Below, in pieces: positions 41,382-50,919 of a stretch of 64,000 nt of DNA. The stretch lies in the NCBI RefSeq assembly GCF_947503385.1, contig NZ_CANNDO010000002.1, positions 806,001-870,000 of the forward strand, read 5' to 3'. Each line of letters opens with the position of its first letter. Position 1 is the stretch's first letter. This DNA comes from an uncultured Tateyamaria sp. (GTDB taxonomy: Bacteria > Pseudomonadota > Alphaproteobacteria > Rhodobacterales > Rhodobacteraceae). A model generated the notes under the pieces. That model searched no databases and was not told the DNA's origin. It saw only the letters and a program-made list of their open reading frames with translations. The position numbers and the translations under genes were made by a program.

Positions 41382-43625
41382 TTAGGATTTCCCCTGTCCG
41401 CGCAGGTATTCCATAATCGCCGGGCGCACGTTCATGTCGCCGCGATGCCGTGCATCCGTGATCACCTTGCGCACATCGTCGAGGTTTGACCGCCTGAGCA
41501 GCGATTTCACCGGCCCGATGGACGCCGGTCGCATCGAAAGATTGCGCAACCCAATGGCGGCAAAACACAGCGCTTCGACCGGGCGGCCTGCATCCTCACC
41601 ACAGAAGCTCAATGGCGTACCTGAGACTTCGCACCGCTCGACGATCCGTTCGATAAAACTCAGGAACGACACGTTCAGAGTGTCGTAGCGCCGCCGCACC
41701 CGCTCATTCTCGCGGTCTGCGGCAAAGAAAAACTGTTTCAGGTCATTGCCCCCAATGGACAGAAACCCGACCTCTTCAAAGAATTTGTGGGGCGCAAAGG
41801 CGAGGCTGGGCGTTTCCAGCATCGCGCCGACCTCAATGCTTTCGGGCAGGACGTGGCCCAGCTTGCGCTCGCGGTCCATTGCCTTGTCGATCTCGGCCCG
41901 CGCGCGGGTGTATTCCTCGTATTGCGCTACAAAGGGGAACATCACGGTGAGCGGGCGCCCATTCGCCGCGCGGATCAGCGCCTGCAACTGCATCCGCATC
42001 ACGCCCGGTTTGTCGAGACCAACGCGGATCGCGCGCCACCCCAGCGCCGGGTTCGGCTCGTCATTGGGTTTCATGTAGGGCAGCACCTTGTCCGACCCGA
42101 TGTCGAGCGTGCGAAATACGACCTTTTTGCCGCCCGCTGCATCCAGCACACGGGAATAAAGCGCGCTCAACTCTGACCGCCGGGGCATCTGGTTGCGCAC
42201 CAAAAACTGCAATTCCGTCCGAAACAGGCCCACGCCTTCGGCACCGGAGCCGTCCAGCGACGGCAAATCTGCCATCAGACCAGCGTTCATGTGCAATTTG
42301 ATCAAACTGCCGCATAACGTTTCGGCCGGCTTGTCCCGGATCGACGCATAGCGCTCTGCGGCGGCGGCCTGCATCGCCATCTTGTCGCGGAATGCCGTGA
42401 CAACAGTGTCGTCCGGGCGCAGGTGTACAATGCCCTGTTCCCCGTCGACCAATACGTGATCACCGTTCAGCGCCTCCAGCGTGGCGCGCTCTGTGTGCAC
42501 GATCAGCGGAATGGCCAGTGCACGCGCCACGATTGCCGCATGACTGCCCACAGACCCAGCTTCGAGGATAATCCCCTTGAGACCGCGCCCATAGTCGAGC
42601 AACTCCGCCGGCCCGATGTTCCGGGCCACCAAAATGGGATCGGGCGGCAGTTCGGCCCCGGTGTCACTGCCCTGCCCGGTCAGGATGCGCAGCAATCGGT
42701 TGGACAGATCGTCCAGATCGCTCAGTCGTTCGCGCAGGTAGCTGTCGGTTGCCTGCCCGATCCGTGTGCGGGCCAGCGATTGTTCTTTTTCCACAGCGGC
42801 TTCGGCGCTCAGCCCGCGACTGATGTCCTCTTCCATCCGCCGCATCCAGCCCTTGGAATTGGCAAACATCCGGTACGCCTCGAGCACCTGAAGCTGTTCT
42901 TTGTCCGCCGCAAGGCTGAGCATCTTGTCGACGCCCACGCGCAGTTCCTCGACGCCTTCCTTCAACCGCTCCAACTCGCGATGCGGGTCGTCGGCGATGG
43001 GGTTGGTGACCACGACGCGCGGTTCGTGCAGCCATATATGGCCTTCGGCCACGCCTTCCTGCGCGACCGTCCCGCGCAGCATCGCGGGCTGGCTGTGGCG
43101 CGCGCCCATGGCAGCCCCTTCGCCCACAAAAGCGCCCAGTTCCGTCATTTCAGCCAGAACCATCGCCACAACTTCAAGCGCATAGACTTCGTCAGCGGAA
43201 AACTCGCGCGCCTGTTTGGATTGGACCACAAGCACGCCCATGCTTTCGCCCAGTCGCTGGATCGGGACGCCAAGAAAGCTGGAAAACACCTCTTCGCCGG
43301 TTTCGGGCATAAACCGGAACCCGCGTGCATTGGGCGCATCCGCCGTGTTCACGACCTGCCGCCGCCGCGCCACGCGGCCCACCAGCCCCTCACCCAAACG
43401 CATCCGCGTCTGGTGCACCGCGTCGGGGTTCAGCCCTTCGGTCGCACACAGTTCCAGCGTTTCTTCGTCCCGGAAAAGGTAGATCGAACAAACCTCGGAC
43501 CCGATGCTGTCGGCGATCAGATGCGTGATCTTGTCCAGACGCGCTTGGCCCGGGTCATCCCCGGCCATCGTATCCCGCAAGCGCCCCAAGAGCTTGCGGC
43601 TTTCGGTCTCCACGCTTTCTGCCAT
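41382..43625 (-). CDS. ptsP: Phosphoenolpyruvate-protein phosphotransferase PtsP (EI-Ntr)
   Basis: 747 residues from the ATG at 43625. GAF sensor domain at residues 25-165 (SEVCSIYLFRDEETLELC, LGVPIQRLGESMGVL), then the EI domains: phosphohistidine H362 in GSVGSHAAIVAR, the PEP-binding barrel GVGLFRTELQFL, MLETPSLAF and GGNDLKQF, and the cysteine-bearing LSFCGEDAGRP near the end. It phosphorylates NPr in the nitrogen PTS, linking glutamine and PEP levels to regulation. A longer frame at the N-terminus lacks family similarity. Confidence 0.95.
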   Translation of the reverse strand: MAESVETESRKLLGRLRDTMAGDDPGQARLDKITHLIADSIGSEVCSIYLFRDEETLELCATEGLNPDAVHQTRMRLGEGLVGRVARRRQVVNTADAPNARGFRFMPETGEEVFSSFLGVPIQRLGESMGVLVVQSKQAREFSADEVYALEVVAMVLAEMTELGAFVGEGAAMGARHSQPAMLRGTVAQEGVAEGHIWLHEPRVVVTNPIADDPHRELERLKEGVEELRVGVDKMLSLAADKEQLQVLEAYRMFANSKGWMRRMEEDISRGLSAEAAVEKEQSLARTRIGQATDSYLRERLSDLDDLSNRLLRILTGQGSDTGAELPPDPILVARNIGPAELLDYGRGLKGIILEAGSVGSHAAIVARALAIPLIVHTERATLEALNGDHVLVDGEQGIVHLRPDDTVVTAFRDKMAMQAAAAERYASIRDKPAETLCGSLIKLHMNAGLMADLPSLDGSGAEGVGLFRTELQFLVRNQMPRRSELSALYSRVLDAAGGKKVVFRTLDIGSDKVLPYMKPNDEPNPALGWRAIRVGLDKPGVMRMQLQALIRAANGRPLTVMFPFVAQYEEYTRARAEIDKAMDRERKLGHVLPESIEVGAMLETPSLAFAPHKFFEEVGFLSIGGNDLKQFFFAADRENERVRRRYDTLNVSFLSFIERIVERCEVSGTPLSFCGEDAGRPVEALCFAAIGLRNLSMRPASIGPVKSLLRRSNLDDVRKVITDARHRGDMNVRPAIMEYLRGQGKS

Positions 43626-44435
43626 GGCAAATCCGTCCTTCGCGCGCCGCTGTCGTCTGCTTAGACCACAGCGCGCACGGATTTTGAACGCCGATTTTTC
43701 GCAACCGGCGGTTAAGTTACAGTCGGTTGAACGGCAGGCGCTCAACGTCCATGGTCAGCACGTGGAATTTGAGGCCGGTTTTGGCCAGAACTGGCAGATC
43801 AATCACTTCGGTCGGCCTATTCTCGCCCATATCTGGGAACAGCCGCCAAAGTTCGCGACCCAAATTTGTGCCATGACAGCCCAGCGGATCAACCACCCTG
43901 CTTCAAACGCGATGCTGGGCGTCAACATCTCTGTTGCATAGTGTGTTTGACGGCGGTTGCTTCAAGGATTTCCTGAAATGATCAGGGACGCCCGAGTATG
44001 TCCCAATCAGGCACGGTGACCTTGGCCAAGTTGGGCGCGTCTTCCAGAAACATCGCATATTGCGCCGACCGCTTGGCCCAACGTCTCCTCGACACCTTTG
44101 CTTTGCCTGCGTTGTGTGTGGCACTGGAAGGGTTGCCAAGGATTCGCCTCAGCGTGGCACAAGGAAACCGACACGCTCACCGGATAACTGGCACAATACA
44201 ACACCACCTGCCGCCGCGCTCGCAATGCACTTGCGCGGACCGCCGCAGCTTACCTTTTCAGGATGGCAGGGTTTGTATGCGCGAAAGAACCGCTGTTGGC
44301 CGCCCGTTCCCTTGCCGATGCTCTTCCCTGCCGCGCTCGCAACCGCCAAAGCCATGTCGAACTGCCACAGCAAAGCGACACATCCATGGCCCAGACAGGT
44401 TCAACCACTCGGGTATAGCGTTTTTCAGCTACCTC
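43626..44435. other. 0.8-kb spacer without a supported gene; possible decayed gene
   Basis: No intact gene is convincing. Minus-strand frames show protein-like pieces interrupted by stops: one ends at 43717 (reading FPDMGENRPTEVIDLPVLA then a short tail) and one near 44040-44110 (WAKRSAQYAMFLEDAPNLA) in a different frame. Together they suggest a gene broken by frameshift and stop codons, but I cannot name its family. The ptsP promoter should lie at 43626-43720. Confidence 0.35.
43717..43902 (-). pseudogene. Possible C-terminal remnant of an unidentified gene
   Basis: 61 codons open on the minus strand, bounded upstream by a stop at 43903. The translation has realistic composition (FPDMGENRPTEVIDLP, FHVLTMDVERLPFNRL). 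I see no good start or ribosome site. It could also be a small intact gene starting at a GTG near 43893. Confidence 0.25.
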
Positions 44436-45671
44436 TCAGGCCGCTTTGTCGAGCTCAAACGCATCATGCAACGCCTGTACGGCAAGCTCCATGTATTTGC
44501 GGTCAATCAGCACGCTGATCTTGATCTCAGAGGTCGTGATCACCTTGATGTTGATGCCCTCATTGCTCAGACATTGGAACATCTTGGCCGCGACGCCAGT
44601 GTGGCTGCGCATCCCGATGCCCACGACGCTGACCTTGGCCACGTCGGTGTCGGCGATCAATTCGGCAAAATTGATGATGTTGCCATTGGCCTCCGCCATC
44701 GCTGCCTCGGCCCGCGCCACCTGATCGGTCGGGCACGAGAAGGTCATATCCGTTCGCCCCTCTTCCGAGATATTCTGCACGATCATGTCGACATTCACAC
44801 CCGCATCGCTGAGCGCGCTAAAGATTGTGGCCGCGATCCCGGGACGGTCGGCCACACTGACAAGCGTCATCTTCGCCTCATCCCGACTATAGGCGACACC
44901 GGCAACCACATTGCTTTCCACGATATCCTCCTCGGCGCACACCAGCGTGCCCGCATCATCCGATTGTTCCTCAAAACTCGACAGCACCCGCAGGCGCACC
45001 GAATAGCGCATGGCCAATTCGACCGAGCGCGTCTGCAACACCTTGGCACCCAGCGACGCCAGTTCCAGCATCTCTTCAAAGGCGATCCGGTCCAGCTTGC
45101 GCGCCTTGGGGCTGACCCGCGGATCAGTGGTATAGACCCCGTCCACATCCGTGTAGATGTCGCACCGTTCCGCCTCAAAGGCCGCGGCAAAGGCTACAGC
45201 CGTTGTGTCGCTGCCCCCACGCCCAAGCGTGGTGATCCGTCCTTCCGCGCTCACCCCCTGAAAGCCTGCGACCACTGCAACCTTCATGCCTTCGGCAAAC
45301 TTGGCACTGATATTGTCGGTCGGGATTTCTTCGATCCGCGCTGCCGAATGGGCCGAGGTCGTCCTGAGCGGCACCTGCCAGCCTTGCCAACTGCGCGCAG
45401 GCACGTCCATTTCCTGCAAAGTCAGCGCCATCAGGCCAGCGGTCACGTTCTCGCCCGACGACACAACAGCATCATATTCCCGCGCATCGTACAGGGGCGA
45501 TGTCTCACCAACCCAACCGACCAGTTCATTCGTCTTGCCCGACATGGCCGACACGATGACAATCACATCATGTCCCTTGGCCACTTCGACACCCACGCGC
45601 TTGGCGGCGCGGCGGATGCGGTCGAGTGTGGCAACGGACGTGCCGCCGAATTTCATGACAAGAACAGGCAT
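44436..45671 (-). CDS. lysC: Aspartate kinase
   Basis: 411 residues. Starts MPVLVMKFGGTSV with the kinase motif KFGGTS; DIYTDVDGVYTTDPR forms the aspartate site; two ACT domains follow (VSVADRPGIAATIFSAL and VVGIGMRSHTGVAAKMF), the place of feedback by lysine or threonine. It makes aspartyl phosphate for lysine, threonine and methionine synthesis; threonine synthase is also in this window at 61529. Confidence 0.96.
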   Translation of the reverse strand: MPVLVMKFGGTSVATLDRIRRAAKRVGVEVAKGHDVIVIVSAMSGKTNELVGWVGETSPLYDAREYDAVVSSGENVTAGLMALTLQEMDVPARSWQGWQVPLRTTSAHSAARIEEIPTDNISAKFAEGMKVAVVAGFQGVSAEGRITTLGRGGSDTTAVAFAAAFEAERCDIYTDVDGVYTTDPRVSPKARKLDRIAFEEMLELASLGAKVLQTRSVELAMRYSVRLRVLSSFEEQSDDAGTLVCAEEDIVESNVVAGVAYSRDEAKMTLVSVADRPGIAATIFSALSDAGVNVDMIVQNISEEGRTDMTFSCPTDQVARAEAAMAEANGNIINFAELIADTDVAKVSVVGIGMRSHTGVAAKMFQCLSNEGINIKVITTSEIKISVLIDRKYMELAVQALHDAFELDKAA

Positions 45672-45788
45672 GGATCAAAGCCCCGAAACATCTTTCCGCC
45701 CGCCTCTACCGCCACGCCTGCATGAACGCAAGACAACCAAAGTCCGCCCCGTCTCTGTCCCCGAAAAATCCCCGCCGGAGGCATAGCG

Positions 45789-45818
45789 GTCAGGGGCGTC
45801 TGAAAAGACGCCTCTGAC
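45789..45818. other. Strong hairpin upstream of lysC
   Basis: A 12-bp stem (GTCAGGGGCGTC with GACGCCTCTGAC, one G-U) around TGAAAA, about 118 bases before the lysC start and 60 bases after the SDR stop. There is no T run on either strand, so it is not a typical terminator. Confidence 0.4.
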
Positions 45819-45876
45819 ATAGAATCGTGTCGCGCTTCAGCGCGTCAATTCGACAAACGCCACGCGACAAAGAGGC

Positions 45877-46521
45877 CTAAAGCGGGTGCGCGCACCCGTC
45901 CCATGTCTCAAAACATCCCGTACTGTCCGGGCCGAGGGCGGCAAACCGCTCCACCAGCCCCGTCACCGCCTGATCCACGGAAATATCGGCTTCGGCCCCG
46001 CCCATATCCGTCCGCACCCAACCGGGATGATAAACGCCCACCGCGATGCCCTCTGGCCGCAAGGCGCTGGCCAGATTGAGGCCAAGGTTCAGCGCCGCTG
46101 CCTTTGATACGCGGTAGATCAGCGATGTGCCGCTGGCCCGTGTGCTCGACCCCATCTGGGACGAGATGATGGCCACTTTGGGCGCGGCGCTCAGCGCCAG
46201 ATTGGGCAACAGACTTTGCACTGTCAAAAACACGCCTGTGACGTTGGCGGCAAAGGTCTGGGACCACAAATCGGGCGCATAGCCTGTGTCCAATGCCTCG
46301 CCCTTGTCCAGATAAACGCCTGCATTGCACACCAGCAAATCCACCGCGCGTCCTTCCAACGCCTTGGCCATGGCGGTGTGATCAGCGGGCTGCGTGACAT
46401 CCAGCGTCATTTGCGCCCCTGCTGACCGGCCAGTGCCGGTCACAACATGGCCCGCGTTGCGATAATAGTCGGCAAGGCCCGCGCCAATGCCGCGGGTCGC
46501 GCCCGTGATAACGATGTGCAT
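45877..46521 (-). CDS. Short SDR-family oxidoreductase
   Basis: 214 residues, a compact SDR. Cofactor motif TGATRGIGAGLAD, CNAGVY, catalytic serine in IISSQMGSS and YRVSKAAALNLG with the YxxxK pair. The C-terminus GCFETWDG is shared by many proteobacterial SDRs of unknown substrate. It is followed by lysC and preceded by a DUF1178 gene 4 bases away. Confidence 0.88.
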   Translation of the reverse strand: MHIVITGATRGIGAGLADYYRNAGHVVTGTGRSAGAQMTLDVTQPADHTAMAKALEGRAVDLLVCNAGVYLDKGEALDTGYAPDLWSQTFAANVTGVFLTVQSLLPNLALSAAPKVAIISSQMGSSTRASGTSLIYRVSKAAALNLGLNLASALRPEGIAVGVYHPGWVRTDMGGAEADISVDQAVTGLVERFAALGPDSTGCFETWDGCAHPL

Positions 46522-46525
46522 GACG

Positions 46526-46945
46526 TCAGTTCGCTTTCCGTGTGGGAATGAATGGCAGCGGCGCCACAGGCACCCCGTCTTCGATCAAGGATTTCGCCTC
46601 TTCGGGTTTGGCCTCGCCAAAAATGGGGCGATCGGGCACGTCACCCAAATGCTGGGCCCGCGCTTCTTTGGCAAAGTCGCCGCCCACGTAGGTTGCATTG
46701 GCTTCGATATTCGCGCGCAGCTTGGCCAGCGCCGCGGATGTATCCTCGGCGGGCGGTTCCGCCGGTGCGTCGGCGTCCCGCACGGTCTTTACCCGCGGTG
46801 CCATCAACGCTTTGGCAATGCGGGGCGATCCGCACACCGCGCAGGTCACGTGTCCCGCACCATGCAAGCTGTCATAGGCTTGGGCGCTGGCAAACCAGCT
46901 CTCGAACCCATGGCCGTCATCACATTTCAACGCATATTTGATCAT
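46526..46945 (-). CDS. DUF1178 family protein
   Basis: 139 residues from the ATG at 46945, giving MIKYALKCDDGHGFESWF, the family N-terminus. A zinc-ribbon-like pair (CDDGH and CAVCGSP) lies in the first 60 residues, followed by a variable middle and a conserved end (KEEA-like FAKEARAQHLGDVPDRPIFG). Function unknown. It is common in alphaproteobacteria near NUDIX genes. Confidence 0.88.
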   Translation of the reverse strand: MIKYALKCDDGHGFESWFASAQAYDSLHGAGHVTCAVCGSPRIAKALMAPRVKTVRDADAPAEPPAEDTSAALAKLRANIEANATYVGGDFAKEARAQHLGDVPDRPIFGEAKPEEAKSLIEDGVPVAPLPFIPTRKAN

Positions 46946-47001
46946 CGTGTGCCGAAGATAGGCAGAGACACGCAAATGGCAATCCGACACATCGTCCCGG
47001 A

Positions 47002-47463
47002 TCAACGCCAGTGGCGCGGGTCAAAGTCGCGCAGGATACGCGCCAGTTCCGGCTCACCCACCATGGCCGCCGCCTTTTTGCGGCTGACCCATTTGCGCTT
47101 GCGCTGCCCGGCTTCGGGAAAATCCGCCTCTAGCGAAATCACGCGCACGGCATAAACCATTGCCACACAGGGCAAATCCGTATCGTCATCTGTGATCTTG
47201 GTGTAGGAGAACAGCCCCAATGGCCTCGGATCGGGGCGTCCGACCACGCCCGCTTCTTCCCACGCTTCCTGTGCTGCACTCTCGTAAGGGGTCATGTTGT
47301 TGATCGGCCACCCTTTGGGCACGATCCAGCGGCCTGTCCCGCGAGACGTCACCAAAAGCACCTGCACTTTGTCATTTTTGACGCGGTAGCACAGCGCCGC
47401 AAACTGGGTGCGGACGTCGCTTTTGTGTCCCTTGCCAAACGACAATGGCAACTGCTTGATCAT
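47002..47463 (-). CDS. NUDIX hydrolase (diphosphoinositol-polyphosphate-hydrolase-like)
   Basis: 153 residues from the ATG at 47463; a TTG at 47481 would add six residues. Sequence WIVPKGWPINNMTPYESAA followed by QEAWEEAGV forms the NUDIX box, with the usual arginine of REUxEE replaced by glutamine. The PKGWP signature is typical of the DIPP branch that cleaves phosphoanhydrides. Promoter shared in the spacer with the divergent modA. Confidence 0.88.
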   Translation of the reverse strand: MIKQLPLSFGKGHKSDVRTQFAALCYRVKNDKVQVLLVTSRGTGRWIVPKGWPINNMTPYESAAQEAWEEAGVVGRPDPRPLGLFSYTKITDDDTDLPCVAMVYAVRVISLEADFPEAGQRKRKWVSRKKAAAMVGEPELARILRDFDPRHWR

Positions 47464-47490
47464 CGGGGCCGTCAATTTCAAATCCTGCTT

Positions 47491-47499
47491 TTATCCACA
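47491..47499 (+). promoter_or_regulatory. Isolated perfect DnaA box in the NUDIX/modA spacer
   Basis: TTATCCACA, a consensus DnaA site, lies 28 bases upstream of the NUDIX ATG. A single site may serve transcriptional control rather than replication. Confidence 0.35.
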
Positions 47500-47646
47500 A
47501 CATAGGCGATTTTGCCCGCAATATCCAGAATCCTTGTGTTATTAATGTTCTAGCTCCACAAGATGATGCGTTTGTGACAGGCTAGCGCAAGCGCGTTACC
47601 ACGATGTTGCTTGAGACTGCGCGCGCAATGACCATAAGTTTGGCCC

Positions 47647-48381
47647 ATGAAAACTGCCCGCTGGATCAAAGGCTTGACGATGGCCGTATCGCTGCTGCTC
47701 GGCCCGCTTCAGGCCACGGCGGACCCGATCACCATTTTTGCCGCCGCCAGCCTTCAGGGTCCTTTGGATGAGGTCGCGGCGGCATGGCCCGGCGCGGCCA
47801 CCCTCAGCTATGCCGGATCAGGCACCATCGCCCGCCAGATCAGTCTTGGCGCTCCGGCAGATGTGGTGATGCTGGCCAGTCCCGAATGGATGGAGTGGCT
47901 GGCGGATCGCGGTCATCTCGTTGGCGCGCCGGTCAATGTCACCTCCAACCAGCTTGTTCTGATCGGGCCGCCCGGGGCGACACAGTTTCCCTCTGTCGAC
48001 ATGGAAAATCTACGCGCGCGGCTGGGCGACGGCAGATTGGCCATGGGGCATCATCAGGCGGTGCCTGCTGGAGTATACGGTGCCGCATGGCTGCGCAGCA
48101 TCAGCGCATGGGAAGATTTGCGCCCCCGTTTGGCGGAAACCGAGAATGTGCGCGCCGCCCTCGCGCTGGTGTCACGGGGCGAAGCCCCGCTGGGTCTGGT
48201 CTATGCCAGTGATGCGCAGGCCGACGGGACCGTTGAAGTGCTGTATTCCGTGCCCCCCGACATGCATCCGCCGATCCTGTATCCGGCAGCCGCCGTCACG
48301 TCCCAAGGGGCGGCCTTCATTGATCACCTCATGGCGCAGCGCGACAGATTTGCCACCGCCGGGTTCAAGAGCCTGCCATGA
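47647..48381 (+). CDS. modA: Molybdate-binding periplasmic protein
   Basis: 244 residues. Signal peptide in the first 25 residues (LTMAVSLLLGPLQATA-D). The mature start ITIFAAASLQGPLDEVA is the ModA signature, with SGTIARQI and APADVVMLAS providing the oxyanion site. First gene of modABC; it overlaps modB by 4 bases. Confidence 0.94.
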   Translation: MKTARWIKGLTMAVSLLLGPLQATADPITIFAAASLQGPLDEVAAAWPGAATLSYAGSGTIARQISLGAPADVVMLASPEWMEWLADRGHLVGAPVNVTSNQLVLIGPPGATQFPSVDMENLRARLGDGRLAMGHHQAVPAGVYGAAWLRSISAWEDLRPRLAETENVRAALALVSRGEAPLGLVYASDAQADGTVEVLYSVPPDMHPPILYPAAAVTSQGAAFIDHLMAQRDRFATAGFKSLP

Positions 48382-49073
48382 TGATGGACGCCGCAGGGTG
48401 GGACGCGCTGCGCTTGTCGCTACTGGTGGGTGTCACCGCGACGTTGCTGGGGGTGCCGCTGGCCACGTGGATTGCGTGGCTGCTGGCCCGTGGTCAGTTC
48501 CGGGGCAAGGGGCTGCTGAATGCGCTTGTCCACCTCCCCCTCGTGTTACCGCCCGTCGTGACCGGCTATCTCCTGTTGCTCACCTTTGGGCGCACCGGTC
48601 CCGTGGGCCAGTTCCTTGAAAATACATTTGGCCTAGTGCTGGCCTTTCGCTGGACGGGGGCCGCGTTGGCCGCCCTTGTCATGGCCTTTCCCCTTATGGT
48701 GCGTGCCATCCGCCTCGCCATTGAGGCGGTCGATCCCAAACTCGAAGCCGCTGCGCGCACCCTTGGCGCGCCAAGCTGGGCCGTGTTTCGCACTGTCACC
48801 TTGCCCCTGATCCTGCCCGGTATCCTTGCGGGGGCCGTCATGGGATTTGCCAAGGCCATTGGCGAATTTGGCGCAACCATCACCTTTGTGGCAAATATTC
48901 CCGGCCAGACCCAAACCCTGCCCTCTGCCATCTACGCGCTGCTGCAAGTGCCCGGTGGCGAAGGCGCTGCGGCGACACTTGTTCTGTGGGCCTGCGTGCT
49001 GGCGCTGGGGGCTGTGGCGCTGTCGGAATGGTTGGCGCGGCGGGTTGCGGCGCGGATTGCGGGCCAGCCGTGA
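48378..49073 (+). CDS. modB: Molybdate ABC transporter permease
   Basis: 231 residues, five or six helices. ModB features are HLPLVLPPVVTGYLLLL, the ATPase-contact loop EAAARTLGAPSWAVF and AIGEFGATITFVANIPG. It overlaps modA and modC by 4 bases each. Confidence 0.95.
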   Translation: MMMDAAGWDALRLSLLVGVTATLLGVPLATWIAWLLARGQFRGKGLLNALVHLPLVLPPVVTGYLLLLTFGRTGPVGQFLENTFGLVLAFRWTGAALAALVMAFPLMVRAIRLAIEAVDPKLEAAARTLGAPSWAVFRTVTLPLILPGILAGAVMGFAKAIGEFGATITFVANIPGQTQTLPSAIYALLQVPGGEGAAATLVLWACVLALGAVALSEWLARRVAARIAGQP

Positions 49074-50158
49074 GCTTGCGCGTCGCTCTCCGCCACGCCT
49101 TTGATGGCTTTGGCCTCGACGTCGCATTTACGGCGGGACCGGGCGTTACCGCCCTTTTTGGTCGTTCCGGTGCGGGCAAGACAACGGTCGTCAACGCTGT
49201 TGCGGGCCTGTTGCGGCCCGATCATGCCGACATCGCACTGGGCCAGACACTCTTTGACAGCGGCACAACCCACCTGCCCCCAAACAAGCGACGCATTGGC
49301 TATGTGTTTCAGGACGCGCGGCTTTTTCCGCATCTGAGTGTCGCGGAGAATCTCGACTATGCGGCGCGCTTTGGCGCGCGGGCAAAGAACCGCGACCAGA
49401 TCGTGGCGCTGCTGGGACTGGGCGACCTGCTGGGCCGCCGCCCCGCCACCTTGTCAGGCGGTCAGAAACAGCGGGTCGCTCTGGGCCGGGCCCTGCTCAG
49501 CGCGCCGCAGCTTTTGCTCATGGACGAACCGCTGGCGGCGCTCGACGCCCCGCGCAAGGCAGAAATCCTGCCGTATCTCGAACGGCTCAAAGCCGAAAGC
49601 GCGGTGCCCATCCTGTATGTCAGCCACGCACTTGACGAGGTGGCGCGCCTCGCTGACCGGATTGTGGTGCTGGACGGCGGGCGCATCCGTGCGGATGGCC
49701 CGGTTTTTGACGTGCTGGCCGATCCTGAACTTGTCCCGCTGTTCGGCGTGCGCGAGGCGGGCGCGATTCTGCCCGCCACAGTGACCGAGCGGGCGGCGGA
49801 CGGGCTTACCCGTCTGACGACCTCTGCCGGGGATGTTCACCTGATGGGCGTTCATGCGGCACAGGGCGACACGATCCGCCTGCGCGTTCTGGCGCAGGAC
49901 GTCATGCTGTCACGCACCCGCCCCGACGGGCTGAGCGCGTTGAACATCTTGCCCGTACGCATCTCGCATATCTACAAGGGCGATGGACCCGGTGTGGCCC
50001 TGCGGCTGATGGCAGGTGACGACCCACTGCTGGCACGCATCACCGCGCGGGCGCTGGCGTATCTGGATCTCAGCGAAGGGGACGAGTGCTTTGCCATACT
50101 CAAGGCGTCTTCGGTGGCGCCTACGGCGATTTCCGGGGCACAGACAGCGCCAGTTTAA
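49070..50158 (+). CDS. modC: Molybdate ABC transporter ATPase
   Basis: 362 residues from a GTG that overlaps the modB stop (GTGA); the product then begins with SLRVALRHAFDGF. Walker A GRSGAGKTT, LSGGQKQRVALG and LLMDEPLAALDAPR are intact, and a C-terminal MOP/TOBE domain (LNILPVRISHIYKG) binds molybdate. Its 3' end overlaps the convergent ecsC-like gene by 38 bases. I see no clear ModE site upstream of modA. Confidence 0.95.
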   Translation: MSLRVALRHAFDGFGLDVAFTAGPGVTALFGRSGAGKTTVVNAVAGLLRPDHADIALGQTLFDSGTTHLPPNKRRIGYVFQDARLFPHLSVAENLDYAARFGARAKNRDQIVALLGLGDLLGRRPATLSGGQKQRVALGRALLSAPQLLLMDEPLAALDAPRKAEILPYLERLKAESAVPILYVSHALDEVARLADRIVVLDGGRIRADGPVFDVLADPELVPLFGVREAGAILPATVTERAADGLTRLTTSAGDVHLMGVHAAQGDTIRLRVLAQDVMLSRTRPDGLSALNILPVRISHIYKGDGPGVALRLMAGDDPLLARITARALAYLDLSEGDECFAILKASSVAPTAISGAQTAPV

Positions 50159-50888
50159 GCCGTGCGACCGCCACGTCATGCGGAATGTCCGCCTCTACCG
50201 CGAGACGGCGCAAGCCGAAATGCACATGCGCGATGTCGGTGTAGTAATTCACATACGCATAGTTCGTGGCCGCACCCGCGGCGGCTCCCAGAACTGGCAC
50301 GGTCTGTGCCGCCAGCTTCTGTCCCATCGCGGCGGCCAGTCGTGGCGCAACTCGGGTCACGAGGGCCTGCATCGCCGCACCAGACAGCGCCATGCGCGCC
50401 CCCATAAATCCAAGGTCGGCCCCATCGTCATGCGCCAGTGGTCCCGCGGCGGAAAACACCTGCACACAGTCGAACCTGACGGAATCGGCAGCCGGGTCAA
50501 ACCCATGCTGCACCGCCACGCCTTCGATCACGCGCAACAGCATCGCCGTCGTCAGAGGCAATTCCGCCAGCGCCGTCGGCAGACCGCCAAATCCGCCCGC
50601 AGCCCCCATGGCCGACGTGACGGCCCGGTTCATCCACGGCGACTGGTCCGGCACAACGCGCCGTGACTGGCTGGCGACGGCCAACGCCTGCACCAATGCT
50701 GCATGGGTCGCCTGACCCAATTGGTCCCGCACTTCGCGCGGCAACCTGTCGATCAGGCCATCCATTTGACCGCCGATGATGTTCAAAAGCTGTATGCCAA
50801 ACCCGCCTGCCGCCTCATGGCGCTGCGCGAGACGTGCGATCTCGGCCTCGGGATCAACGGGCGGCGGTGCGGATATGATCTCGTTCAT
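50121..50888 (-). CDS. EcsC family protein
   Basis: 255 residues. Family blocks are PEAEIARLAQRHEAAGGFG, a central glycine/alanine-rich membrane-associating region (AMGAAGGFGGLPTALAELP), and VPVLGAAAGAATNYAYVNYY near the C-terminus. Function is poorly known (protein secretion or processing in Bacillus). Tail-to-tail overlap with modC. Confidence 0.85.
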   Translation of the reverse strand: MNEIISAPPPVDPEAEIARLAQRHEAAGGFGIQLLNIIGGQMDGLIDRLPREVRDQLGQATHAALVQALAVASQSRRVVPDQSPWMNRAVTSAMGAAGGFGGLPTALAELPLTTAMLLRVIEGVAVQHGFDPAADSVRFDCVQVFSAAGPLAHDDGADLGFMGARMALSGAAMQALVTRVAPRLAAAMGQKLAAQTVPVLGAAAGAATNYAYVNYYTDIAHVHFGLRRLAVEADIPHDVAVARLKLALSVPRKSP

Positions 50889-50919
50889 GATGTTAAGGTG
50901 GGCAACATTGCCTCGGGTT

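Noticed and set aside
45789-45818. Terminator or lysine riboswitch upstream of lysC
   Set aside because: There is no T run, and the spacer lacks the size and conserved core of a lysine riboswitch.
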